Part shown: in pieces, positions 1-11,765 of the stretch
How positions within the stretch are numbered: position 1 is the first letter of the stretch
Layout: each line of letters starts with the position of its first letter
Assembly (NCBI GenBank): GCA_023053685.1
Contig: JALIGW010000057.1
Location: forward strand, 1,972,710 to 2,036,709
DNA: 64,000 nucleotides
Reading direction: 5' to 3'
Origin: Diadophis punctatus similis
Taxonomy: Eukaryota > Chordata > Lepidosauria > Squamata > Dipsadidae
Program-made: the position numbers and the translations under genes
The notes under the pieces: generated by a model
Seen by the model: the letters and a program-made list of their open reading frames with translations, nothing else
Database searches by the model: none
What the model was told of the DNA's origin: nothing

Positions 1-1293
1 CTACCATACCAATTTCTCTCTAGCTGACATTTGCCAGATGTGAAGAAGCAGAGTTCCAGGATTGTGCTGAAAACCACCACATCAATTTCTCTCTAGCTGA
101 CATTTTCCAGATGAGCGCAAGCAGAGTTCAAAGATTATGGTGAACTCTACCACATCAATTTCTCTCTAGCTTACATTTTCCAGATGTGAAGAAGCAGAGT
201 TCAAACATTATGCTGAAATCTACCACATCAATTTCTCTCTAGCTGACATTTGCCAGATGTGCAGAAGCAGATTTCCAGGATTATGCTGAAATCAGCCTCT
301 GCATTTTCTCTCTAGCTGACATTTTCCAGATGTGAAGAAGCAGAGTTCAAAGATTATGCTGAAATCTACCACATAAATTCCTATCTAGCTGACATTTTTC
401 AGATGTGATGAAGCAGAGTTCCAGGATTATGCTGAAATCAGCCTCTGCATTTTCTCTCTAGCTGACATTCTCCAGATGTGCAGAAGCAGAGTTCAAAGAT
501 TATGCTGAAATCTACCACATCAATTTCTCTCTAGCTGACATTTTCCAGATGTGCGGAAGCAGAGTTCCAGCATTATGCTGAAATCTGCCTTGCAATTTTT
601 CTCCAGGTGAAAATTTCCAGATGTGGACAACCAGTGTTTAAAGACTATGCTGAAATCTAACATATCAATTTCTCTCTAGCTGACATTTTCCAGATGAGCG
701 CAAGCAGAGTTCAAAGATTATGGTGAACTCTACCACATCAATTTCTCTCTAGCTTACATTTTCCAGATGTGCAGAAGCAGAGTTCAAAGATTATGCTGAA
801 ATCTAACACATCAATTTCTCTCTAGCTGAAATTTTCTAGGTGTGCACAAGCAGAGTTCCAGGATTATGCTGAAATCTGCCTCTGCATTTTCCCTCTAGCT
901 GACATTTTCCAGATGTGAAGAAGCAGAGTTCAAAGATTCTGCTGAAATCTACCACATAAATTCCTATGTAGCTGACATTTTTCAGATGTGCTGAAGCAGA
1001 GTTCCAGGATTATGCTGAAAGCAGCCTCTGCATTTTCTCTCTAGCTGACATTCTCCAGATGTGCAGAAGCAGAGTTCAAAGATTATGCTGAAATCTGACA
1101 TCAATTTCTCTCTAGCTTACATTTTCTAGATGTGCAGAAGCAGAGTTCCAGCATTATGCTGAAATCTGCCACATAAAATTCTCTCTAGCTGACATTTTCC
1201 AGATGTGCAGAAGCAGAGTTCAAATATTATGCTGAAATCTACCATACCAATTTCTCTCTAGCTGACATTTGCCAGATGTGAAGAAGCAGAGTT
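1..1293 (+). repeat. HOR segment also present at 2914-4206 (offset 2913 bp)
   Basis: From CTACCATACC at 1 the sequence matches 2914 onward, giving a local HOR period of 2913 bp, about 40 monomers. I noticed small differences such as GAGTTCAAAC here against GATTTCAAAC at about 3110. The match ends at 1293, in CAGAGTTC. Here the sequence continues AAAGATTCTG, whereas 4207 onward continues CAGGATTGTG, so position 1293/1294 is a recombination junction between two HOR phases. The same junction recurs at 17687/17688 in copy B of the large duplication. Confidence 0.88.
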
Positions 1294-2913
1294 CAAAGAT
1301 TCTGCTGAAATCTACCACATAAATTCCTATGTAGCTGACATTTTTCAGATGTGCTGAAGCAGAGTTCCAGGATTATGCTGAAAGCAGCCTCTGCATTTTC
1401 TCTCTAGCTGACATTTTCCAGATGTGCGGAAGCAGAGTTCAAAGATTATGCTGAAATCTGCCTTGCAATTTGTCTCCAAGTCAAATTTTCCAGATGTGGA
1501 GAAGCAGAGTTCAGAGATTATGCTGAAATCTACCACATCAATCTCTCTCTAGCTGACTTTTCCAGATGTGCAGAAGCAGAGTTCCAGTATTATGCTGAAA
1601 TCTACCACATCAATTTCTCTCTAGCTGACATTTTCCAGATGTGCACAAGCAGAGTTCCAGTATTATGCTGAAATCCGCCTCTGCATTTCCCCTCTAGCTG
1701 ACATTTTCCAGATGTGCGAAAGCAGAGTTCCAAGATTATGCTGAAATCTACGACATCAATTTCTCTCTAGCTTACATTTTCTAGATGTGCAGAAGCAGTG
1801 TTCCAGCATTATGCTGAAATCTGCCACATTAACTTCTCTCTAGCTGACATTTGCCAGGTGTGCAGAAGCAGAGTTCCAGGATTATGCTGAAATCAGCCTC
1901 TGCATTTTCTCTCTAGCTGACATTTTCCAGATGTGCAGAAGCAGAGTTCCAAGATTATGCTGAAATCTGCCTTGCAATTTCTCTTTAGCTGACATTTTCC
2001 AGATGAGCGCAAGCAGAGTTCAAAGATTATGGTGAACTCTACCACATCAATTTCTCTCTAGCTTACATTTTCCAGATGTGCAGAAGCAGAGTTCAAAGAT
2101 TATGCTGAAATCTAACACATCAATTTCTCTCTAGCTGAAATTTTCTAGGTGTGCACAAGCAGAGTTCCAGGATTATGCTGAAATCTGCCTCTGCATTTTC
2201 CCTCTAGCTGACATTTTCCAGATGTGAAGAAGCAGAGTTCAAAGATTCTGCTGAAATCTACCACATAAATTCCTATGTAGCTGACATTTTTCAGATGTGC
2301 TGAAGCAGAGTTCCAGGATTATGCTGAAAGCAGCCTCTGCATTTTCTCTCTAGCTTACGTTTTCCAGATGTGCAGAAGCAGAGTTCAAAGATTATGCTGA
2401 AATCTAACACATCAATTTCTCTCTAGCTGAAATTTAATAGATGTGCAAAAGCAGAGTTCCAGGATTATGCTGAAATCTGCCTCTGCATTTTCCCTCTAGC
2501 TGACATTTTCCAGATGTGCGGAAGCAGAGTTCCAGGATTATGCTGAAATCAGCCTCTGCATTTTCTCTCTAGCTGACATTTTTCAGATGTTCGGAAGCAG
2601 AGAGCAAAGATTATGCTGAAATCAACCACATAAATTTTCCTCAGCTGACATTCTCCAGATGTGCAGAAGCAGAGTTCAAAGATTATGCTGAAATCTACGA
2701 CATCAATTTCTCTCTAGCTTACATTTTCTAGATGTGCAGAAGCAGAGTTCCAGCATTATGCTGAAATCTGCCACATAAAATTCTCTCTAGCTGACATTTT
2801 CCAGATGTGCAGAAGCAGAGTTCAAATATTATGCTGAAATCTACCATACCAATTTCTCTCTAGCTGACATTTGCCAGATGTGAAGAAGCAGAGTTCCAGG
2901 ATTGTGCTGAAAT

Positions 2914-4206
2914 CTACCATACCAATTTCTCTCTAGCTGACATTTGCCAGATGTGAAGAAGCAGAGTTCCAGGATTGTGCTGAAAACCACCACATCAATT
3001 TCTCTCTAGCTGACATTTTCCAGATGAGCGCAAGCAGAGTTCAAAGATTATGGTGAACTCTACCACATCAATTTCTCTCTAGCTTACATTTTCCAGATGT
3101 GAAGAAGCAGATTTCAAACATTATGCTGAAATCTACCACATCAATTTCTCTCTAGCTGACATTTGCCAGATGTGCAGAAGCAGATTTCCAGGATTATGCT
3201 GAAATCAGCCTCTGCATTTTCTCTCTAGCTGACATTTTCCAGATGTGAAGAAGCAGAGTTCAAAGATTATGCTGAAATCTACCACATAAATTCCTATCTA
3301 GCTGACATTTTTCAGATGTGATGAAGCAGAGTTCCAGGATTATGCTGAAATCAGCCTCTGCATTTTCTCTCTAGCTGACATTCTCCAGATGTGCAGAAGC
3401 AGAGTTCAAAGATTATGCTGAAATCTACCACATCAATTTCTCTCTAGCTGACATTTTCCAGATGTGCGGAAGCAGAGTTCCAGGATTATGCTGAAATCTG
3501 CCTTGCAATTTTTCTCCAGGTGAAAATTTCCAGATGTGGACAACCAGTGTTTAAAGACTATGCTGAAATCTAACATATCAATTTCTCTCTAGCTGACATT
3601 TTCCAGATGAGCGCAAGCAGAGTTCAAAGATTATGGTGAACTCTACAACATCAATTTCTCTCTAGCTTACATTTTCCAGATGTGCAGAAGCAGAGTTCAA
3701 AGATTATGCTGAAATCTAACACATCAATTTCTCTCTAGCTGAAATTTTCTAGGTGTGCACAAGCAGAGTTCCAGGATTATGCTGAAATCTGCCTCTGCAT
3801 TTTCCCTCTAGCTGACATTTTCCAGATGTGAAGAAGCAGAGTTCAAAGATTCTGCTGAAATCTACCACATAAATTCCTATGTAGCTGACATTTTTCAGAT
3901 GTGCTGAAGCAGAGTTCCAGGATTATGCTGAAAGCAGCCTCTGCATTTTCTCTCTAGCTGACATTCTCCAGATGTGCAGAAGCAGAGTTCAAAGATTATG
4001 CTGAAATCTGACATCAATTTCTCTCTAGCTTACATTTTCTAGATGTGCAGAAGCAGAGTTCCAGCATTATGCTGAAATCTGCCACATAAAATTCTCTCTA
4101 GCTGACATTTTCCAGATGTGCAGAAGCAGAGTTCAAATATTATGCTGAAATCTACCATACCAATTTCTCTCTAGCTGACATTTGCCAGATGTGAAGAAGC
4201 AGAGTT
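2914..4206 (+). repeat. HOR segment matching 1-1293
   Basis: This is the second occurrence, 2913 bp downstream, of the variant order starting with two consecutive CTACCATACC monomers. It passes through the GATGAGCGCAAG monomers, the CAGGTGAAAATTTCC monomer and the AATTCCTATGTAG monomer. It also recurs at 10715 onward (offset 7801) and at 19308 onward as part of the 16394 bp duplication, so it is one of the most reused blocks in region I. Confidence 0.85.
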
Positions 4207-5049
4207 CCAGGATTGTGCTGAAATCTACCATACCAATTTCTCTCTAGCTGACATTTGCCAGATGTGAAGAAGCAGAGTTCCAGGATTGTGCTGAAAACCA
4301 CCACATCAATTTCTCTCTAGCTTACATTTTCCAGATGTGCAGAAGCAGAGTTCCAGGATTTTGCTGAAATGTGCCTTGCAATTTCTCTCTAGCTGACTTT
4401 TCCAGATGTGAAGAAGCAGAGTTCAAACATTATGCTGAAATCTACCACATCAATTTCTCTCTAGCTGACATTTGCCAGATGTGCAGAAGCAGATTTCTAG
4501 GATTATGCTGAAATCAGCCTCTGCATTTTCTCTCTAGCTGACATTTTCCAGATGTGAAGAAGCAGAGTTCAAAGATTATGCTGAAATCTACCACATAAAT
4601 TCCTATCTAGCTGACATTTTTCAGATGTGATGAAGCAGAGTTCCAGGATTATGCTGAAATCAGCCTCTGCATTTTCTCTCTAGCTGACATTCTCCAGATG
4701 TGCAGAAGCAGAGTTCAAAGATTATGCTGAAATCTACCACATCAATTTCTCTCTAGCTGACATTTTCCAGATGTGCGGAAGCAGAGTTCCAGGATTATGC
4801 TGAAATCTGCCTTGCAATTTTTCTCCAGGTGAAAATTTCCAGATGTGGACAAGCAGAGTTCAAAGACTATGCTGAAATCTAACATATCAATTTCTCTCTA
4901 GCTGACATTTTCCAGATGAGCGCAAGCAGAGTTCAAAGATTATGGTGAACTCTACCACATCAATTTCTCTCTAGCTTACATTTTCCAGATGTGCAGAAGC
5001 AGAGTTCAAAGATTATGGTGAAATCTACCACATCAATTTCTCTCTAGCT

Positions 5050-5830
5050 GACATTTTGCAGACATGCAGAAGCAGCGTTCCAGGATTGTGCTGAAAACCA
5101 CCACATCAATTTCTCTCTAGCTGACTTTTCCAGATGTGCAGAAGCAGAGTGCCAGGATTTTGCTGTAACCACTACATCAATTTCTCTCTAGCTGACTTTT
5201 CCAGATGTGCAGAAGCACATGTCCAGGATTATGCTGAAATCTGCCTTGCAATTTCTCTCTAGCTGACTTTTCCAGATGTGCAGGAGAGTTCCAGGATTAT
5301 GCTGAAATCTACATCAATTTCTCTCTAGCTGACATTTTCCAGATGTGCAGAAGCAGAGTTCAAAGATTATGCTGAAATCTACACATCAATTTCTCTCTAG
5401 CTGACTTTTCCAGATGTGCAGAAGCAGAGTTCCAGGATTATGCTGAAATCTACATCAATTTCTCTCAAGCTGACATTTTCCAGATGTGCAGAAGCAGAGT
5501 GCCAGGATTTTGCTGTAACCACCACATCAATTTCTCTCTAGCTGACTTTCCCAGATGTGCAGAAGCACATGTCCAGGATTATGCTGAAATCTGCCTTGTA
5601 ATTTCTCTCTAGCTGACTTTTCCAGATGTGCAGGAGTGTTCCAGGATTATGCTGAAATCTACATCAATTTCTCTCAAGCTGACATTTTCCAGATGTACAG
5701 AAGCAGAGTTCCAGGTGTATGCTGAAATCTGCCTTGCAATTTCTCTCTAGCTGACTTTTCGCAGATGTGCAGAAGCAGAGTTCCAGGATTATGCTGAAAA
5801 CCACCACATCAATTTCTCTCTAGCTGACAT
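5050..5830 (+). repeat. Short-monomer module (70 and 72 bp variants)
   Basis: This is a run of monomers unlike the rest: CTACATCAATTTC lacks three bases of CTACCACATC, GCAGGAGAG and GCAGGAGTG lack three bases of GCAGAAGCAGAG, and GCTGTAACCAC replaces GCTGAAATCTACCAC. It also has TCTCAAGCTGAC in place of TCTCTAGCTGAC. The module, whole or shortened, recurs near 7300, 8660, 21440, 23690, 25960, 28600, 33590, 36190, 37750, 41100, 44290, 47240, 50420, 53380, 56560, 60380 and 63810. It serves as the best single marker of HOR phase. Confidence 0.88.
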
Positions 5831-7140
5831 TTCCAGATGTGCAGAAGCAGAGTTCCAGCATTATGCTGAAATCTGCCACATAAACTTCTCTCTAGCTGAC
5901 ATTTTCCAGATGTGCAGAAGCAGAGTTCAAAGATTATGCTGAAATCTAACACATCAATTTCTCTCTAGCTGAAATTTTCTAGGTGTGCACAAGCAGAGTT
6001 CCAGGATTATGCTGAAATCTGCCTCTGCATTTTCCCTCTAGCTGACATTTTCCAGATGTGAAGAAGCAGAGTTCAAAGATTCTGCTGAAATCTACCACAT
6101 AAATTCCTATGTAGCTGACATTTTTCAGATGTGATGAAGCAGAGTTCCAGGATTATGCTGAAAGCAGCCTCTGCATTTTCTCTCTAGCTTACATTTTCCA
6201 GATGTGCAGAAGCAGAGTTCAAAGATTATGCTGAAATCTAACACATCAATTTCTCTCTAGCTGAAATTTAATAGATGTGCAAAAGCAGAGTTCCAGGATT
6301 ATGCTGAAATCAGCCTCTGCATTTTCTCTCTAGCTGACATTTTTCAGATGTTCGGAAGCAGAGAGCAAAGATTATGCTGAAATCAACCACATAAATTTTC
6401 CTCAGCTGACATTCTCCAGATGTGCAGAAGCAGAGTTCAAAGATTATGCTGAAATCTACGACATCAATTTCTCTCTAGCTTACATTTTCTAGATGTGCAG
6501 AAGCAGAGTTCCAGCATTATGCTGAAATCTGCCACATAAAATTCTCTCTAGCTGACATTTTCCAGATGTGCAGAAGCAGAGTTCAAATATTATGCTGAAA
6601 TCTACCATACCAATTTCTCTCTAGCTGACATTTGCCAGATGTGAAGAAGCAGAGTTCCAGGATTGTGCTGAAATCTACCATACCAATTTCTCTCTAGCTA
6701 ACATTTGCCAGATGTGAAGAAGCAGAGTTCCAGGATTGTGCTGAAAACCACCACATCAATTTCTCTCTAGCTGACATTTTCCAGATGAGCGCAAGCAGAG
6801 TTCAAAGATTATGGTGAACTCTACCACATCAATTTCTCTCTAGCTTACATTTTCCAGATGTGAAGAAGCAGAGTTCAAACATTATGCTGAAATCTACCAC
6901 ATCAATTTCTCTCTAGCTGACATTTGCCAGATGTGCGGAAGCAGAGTTCCAGGATTATGCTGAAATCTGCCTTGCAATTTTTCTCCAGGTGAAAATTTCC
7001 AGATGTGGACAACCAGTGTTCAAAGACTATGCTGAAATCTAACATATCAATTTCTCTCTAGCTGACATTTTCCAGATGAGCGCAAGCAGAGTTCAAAGAT
7101 TATGGTGAACTCTACCACATCAATTTCTCTCTAGCTTACA

Positions 7141-8504
7141 TTTTCCAGATGTGCAGAAGCAGAGTTCAAAGATTATGCTGAAATCTAACACATCAATTTC
7201 TCTCTAGCTGAAATTTTCTAGGTGTGCACAAGCAGAGTTCCAGGATTATGCTGAAATCTGCCTCTGCATTTTCCCTCTAGCTGACATTTTCCAGATGTGC
7301 AGGAGAGTTCCAGGATTATGCTGAAATCTACATCAATTTCTCTCTAGCTGACATTTTCCAGATGTGCAGAAGCAGAGTTCAAAGATTATGCTGAAATCTA
7401 CACATCAATTTCTCTCTAGCTGACTTTTCCAGATGTGCAGAAGCAGAGTTCCAGGATTATGCTGAAATCTACATCAATTTCTCTCAAGCTGACATTTTCC
7501 AGATGTGCAGAAGCAGAGTGCCAGGATTTTGCTGTAACCACCACATCAATTTCTCTCTAGCTGACTTTCCCAGATGTGCAGAAGCACATGTCCAGGATTA
7601 TGCTGAAATCTGCCTTGTAATTTCTCTCTAGCTGACTTTTCCAGATGTGCAGGAGTGTTCCAGGATTATGCTGAAATCTACATCAATTTCTCTCAAGCTG
7701 ACATTTTCCAGATGTACAGAAGCAGAGTTCCAGGTGTATGCTGAAATCTGCCTTGCAATTTCTCTCTAGCTGACTTTTCGCAGATGTGCAGAAGCAGAGT
7801 TCCAGGATTATGCTGAAAACCACCACATCAATTTCTCTCTAGCTGACATTTCCAGATGTGCAGAAGCAGAGTTCCAGCATTATGCTGAAATCTGCCACAT
7901 AAACTTCTCTCTAGCTGACATTTTCCAGATGTGCAGAAGCAGAGTTCAAAGATTATGCTGAAATCTAACACATCAATTTCTCTCTAGCTGAAATTTTCTA
8001 GGTGTGCACAAGCAGAGTTCCAGGATTATGCTGAAATCTGCCTCTGCATTTTCCCTCTAGCTGACATTTTCCAGATGTGAAGAAGCAGAGTTCAAAGATT
8101 CTGCTGAAATCTACCACATAAATTCCTATGTAGCTGACATTTTTCAGATGTGATGAAGCAGAGTTCCAGGATTATGCTGAAAGCAGCCTCTGCATTTTCT
8201 CTCTAGCTTACATTTTCCAGATGTGCAGAAGCAGAGTTCAAAGATTATGCTGAAATCTAACACATCAATTTCTCTCTAGCTGAAATTTAATAGATGTGCA
8301 AAAGCAGAGTTCCAGGATTATGCTGAAATCTGCCTCTGCATTTTCCCTCTAGCTGACATTTTCCAGATGTGCGGAAGCAGAGTTCCAGGATTATGCTGAA
8401 ATCAGCCTCTGCATTTTCTCTCTAGCTGACATTTTTCAGATGTTCGGAAGCAGAGTTCAAAGATTATGCTGAAATCTACGACATCAATTTCTCTCTAGCT
8501 TACA
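7141..8504 (+). repeat. 1364 bp tandem unit, copy 1
   Basis: TTTTCCAGATGTGCAG at 7141 recurs at 8505 and the following sequence repeats in step, giving a unit of 1364 bp. The unit contains the GCAGGAGAG short-monomer module (from about 7296), the GTAACCACCAC monomer and the TTTCGCAGATG monomer. The upstream junction falls in ACATCAATTTCTCTCTAGC, which both sides share, so the exact breakpoint cannot be placed within about 25 bp. In the second copy of the large duplication this unit is present once only. Confidence 0.93.
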
Positions 8505-9868
8505 TTTTCCAGATGTGCAGAAGCAGAGTTCAAAGATTATGCTGAAATCTAACACATCAATTTCTCTCTAGCTGAAATTTTCTAGGTGTGCACAAGCAGA
8601 GTTCCAGGATTATGCTGAAATCTGCCTCTGCATTTTCCCTCTAGCTGACATTTTCCAGATGTGCAGGAGAGTTCCAGGATTATGCTGAAATCTACATCAA
8701 TTTCTCTCTAGCTGACATTTTCCAGATGTGCAGAAGCAGAGTTCAAAGATTATGCTGAAATCTACACATCAATTTCTCTCTAGCTGACTTTTCCAGATGT
8801 GCAGAAGCAGAGTTCCAGGATTATGCTGAAATCTACATCAATTTCTCTCAAGCTGACATTTTCCAGATGTGCAGAAGCAGAGTGCCAGGATTTTGCTGTA
8901 ACCACCACATCAATTTCTCTCTAGCTGACTTTCCCAGATGTGCAGAAGCACATGTCCAGGATTATGCTGAAATCTGCCTTGTAATTTCTCTCTAGCTGAC
9001 TTTTCCAGATGTGCAGGAGTGTTCCAGGATTATGCTGAAATCTACATCAATTTCTCTCAAGCTGACATTTTCCAGATGTACAGAAGCAGAGTTCCAGGTG
9101 TATGCTGAAATCTGCCTTGCAATTTCTCTCTAGCTGACTTTTCGCAGATGTGCAGAAGCAGAGTTCCAGGATTATGCTGAAAACCACCACATCAATTTCT
9201 CTCTAGCTGACATTTCCAGATGTGCAGAAGCAGAGTTCCAGCATTATGCTGAAATCTGCCACATAAACTTCTCTCTAGCTGACATTTTCCAGATGTGCAG
9301 AAGGAGAGTTCAAAGATTATGCTGAAATCTAACACATCAATTTCTCTCTAGCTGAAATTTTCTAGGTGTGCACAAGCAGAGTTCCAGGATTATGCTGAAA
9401 TCTGCCTCTGCATTTTCCCTCTAGCTGACATTTTCCAGATGTGAAGAAGCAGAGTTCAAAGATTCTGCTGAAATCTACCACATAAATTCCTATGTAGCTG
9501 ACATTTTTCAGATGTGATGAAGCAGAGTTCCAGGATTATGCTGAAAGCAGCCTCTGCATTTTCTCTCTAGCTTACATTTTCCAGATGTGCAGAAGCAGAG
9601 TTCAAAGATTATGCTGAAATCTAACACATCAATTTCTCTCTAGCTGAAATTTAATAGATGTGCAAAAGCAGAGTTCCAGGATTATGCTGAAATCTGCCTC
9701 TGCATTTTCCCTCTAGCTGACATTTTCCAGATGTGCGGAAGCAGAGTTCCAGGATTATGCTGAAATCAGCCTCTGCATTTTCTCTCTAGCTGACATTTTT
9801 CAGATGTTCGGAAGCAGAGTTCAAAGATTATGCTGAAATCTACGACATCAATTTCTCTCTAGCTTACA
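8505..9868 (+). repeat. 1364 bp tandem unit, copy 2 (absent from the 24.9 kb paralogue)
   Basis: This is the direct repeat of 7141-8504. One private difference is visible: AAGGAGAG at about 9301 where copy 1 has AAGCAGAG at about 7937. The unit is missing at the equivalent place in the 16.4 kb paralogue (near 24902). It was therefore gained here, or lost there, after the large duplication. Confidence 0.92.
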
Positions 9869-10278
9869 TTTTCTAGATGTGCAGAAGCAGAGTTCCAGCA
9901 TTATGCTGAAATCTGCCACATAAAATTCTCTCTAGCTGACATTTTCCAGATGTGCAGAAGCAGAGTTCAAATATTATGCTGAAATCTACCATACCAATTT
10001 CTCTCTAGCTGACATTTGCCAGATGTGAAGAAGCAGAGTTCCAGGATTGTGCTGAAAACCACCACATCAATTTCTCTCTAGCTGACATTTTCCAGATGAG
10101 CGCAAGCAGAGTTCAAAGATTATGGTGAACTCTACCACATCAATTTCTCTCTAGCTTACATTTTCCAGATGTGAAGAAGCAGAGTTCAAACATTATGCTG
10201 AAATCTACCACATCAATTTCTCTCTAGCTGACATTTGCCAGATGTGCAGAAGCAGATTTCCAGGATTTTGCTGAAATC
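9869..10278 (+). repeat. Continuation of the large duplication at offset 15030
   Basis: This stretch aligns with 24899-25308. It includes a single CTACCATACC monomer (elsewhere usually doubled), a GATGAGCGCAAG monomer and the GATTTTGCTGAAATC variant. The match ends at 10278, in CTGAAATC. The sequence then goes to TGCCTCTGCATTTTCC here and to AGCCTCTGCATTTTC at 25309, marking another switch of HOR phase. Confidence 0.87.
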
Positions 10279-10279
10279 T

Positions 10280-11765
10280 GCCTCTGCATTTTCCCTCTAG
10301 CTGACATTTTCCAGATGTGCGGAAGCAGAGTTCCAGGATTATGCTGAAATCAGCCTCTGCATTTTCTCTCTAGCTGACATTTTTCAGATGTTCGGAAGCA
10401 GAGAGCAAAGATTATGCTGAAATCAACCACATAAATTTTCCTCAGCTGACATTCTCCAGATGTGCAGAAGCAGAGTTCAAAGATTATGCTGAAATCTACG
10501 ACATCAATTTCTCTCTAGCTTACATTTTCTAGATGTGCAGAAGCAGAGTTCCAGCATTATGCTGAAATCTGCCACATAAAATTCTCTCTAGCTGACATTT
10601 TCCAGATGTGCAGAAGCAGAGTTCAAATATTATGCTGAAATCTACCATACCAATTTCTCTCTAGCTGACATTTGCCAGATGTGAAGAAGCAGAGTTCCAG
10701 GATTGTGCTGAAATCTACCATACCAATTTCTCTCTAGCTGACATTTGCCAGATGTGAAGAAGCAGAGTTCCAGGATTGTGCTGAAAACCACCACATCAAT
10801 TTCTCTCTAGCTGACATTTTCCAGATGAGCGCAAGCAGAGTTCAAAGATTATGGTGAACTCTACCACATCAATTTCTCTCTAGCTTACATTTTCCAGATG
10901 TGAAGAAGCAGAGTTCAAACATTATGCTGAAATCTACCACATCAATTTCTCTCTAGCTGACATTTGCCAGATGTGCAGAAGCAGATTTCCAGGATTATGC
11001 TGAAATCAGCCTCTGCATTTTCTCTCTAGCTGACATTTTCCAGATGTGAAGAAGCAGAGTTCAAAGATTATGCTGAAATCTACCACATAAATTCCTATCT
11101 AGCTGACATTTTTCAGATGTGATGAAGCAGAGTTCCAGGATTATGCTGAAATCAGCCTCTGCATTTTCTCTCTAGCTGACATTCTCCAGATGTGCAGAAG
11201 CAGAGTTCAAAGATTATGCTGAAATCTACCACATCAATTTCTCTCTAGCTGACATTTTCCAGATGTGCGGAAGCAGAGTTCCAGCATTATGCTGAAATCT
11301 GCCTTGCAATTTTTCTCCAGGTGAAAATTTCCAGATGTGGACAACCAGTGTTTAAAGACTATGCTGAAATCTAACATATCAATTTCTCTCTAGCTGACAT
11401 TTTCCAGATGAGCGCAAGCAGAGTTCAAAGATTATGGTGAACTCTACCACATCAATTTCTCTCTAGCTTACATTTTCCAGATGTGCAGAAGCAGAGTTCA
11501 AAGATTATGCTGAAATCTAACACATCAATTTCTCTCTAGCTGAAATTTTCTAGGTGTGCACAAGCAGAGTTCCAGGATTATGCTGAAATCTGCCTCTGCA
11601 TTTTCCCTCTAGCTGACATTTTCCAGATGTGAAGAAGCAGAGTTCAAAGATTCTGCTGAAATCTACCACATAAATTCCTATGTAGCTGACATTTTTCAGA
11701 TGTGCTGAAGCAGAGTTCCAGGATTATGCTGAAAGCAGCCTCTGCATTTTCTCTCTAGCTGACAT
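10280..11765 (+). repeat. Copy of 2479-3964 (offset 7801 bp)
   Basis: CTCTGCATTTTCCCTC at 10282 corresponds to 2481, and the doubled CTACCATACC monomers at 10642 and 10715 correspond to 2841 and 2914. The block keeps the GTTCGGAAGCAGAGAGC monomer and the TTTTCCTCAGCTGAC monomer. The alignment to 2479-3964 is lost at about 11765, where this copy has CTGACATTTTCC with GTGCGG and the other has CTGACATTCTCC with GTGCAG. Confidence 0.84.

Larger units (their letters stand above)
1..8507 (+). repeat. Large duplicated segment, copy A (offset 16394 bp)
   Basis: This segment matches 16395-24901 at a constant offset of 16394 bp. I checked it at several landmarks: the CTACCATACC start (1 and 16395), the rare GGTGTGCAG monomer (1857 and 18251), and the unusual TGCAGACATG monomer (5057 and 21451). 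Reading the two side by side I noticed only two base differences: C at 2008 versus T at 18402, and G at 6660 versus A at 23054. The segment begins at the window edge, so the duplication may extend further left. It ends where copy A enters a second round of a 1364 bp unit and copy B does not. Confidence 0.93.

Noticed and set aside
6340..6360. TTCG-containing monomers as possible CENP-B boxes
   Set aside because: GTTCGGAAGCAGAG lacks the required A and CGGG spacing of the CENP-B box; no other match was found.
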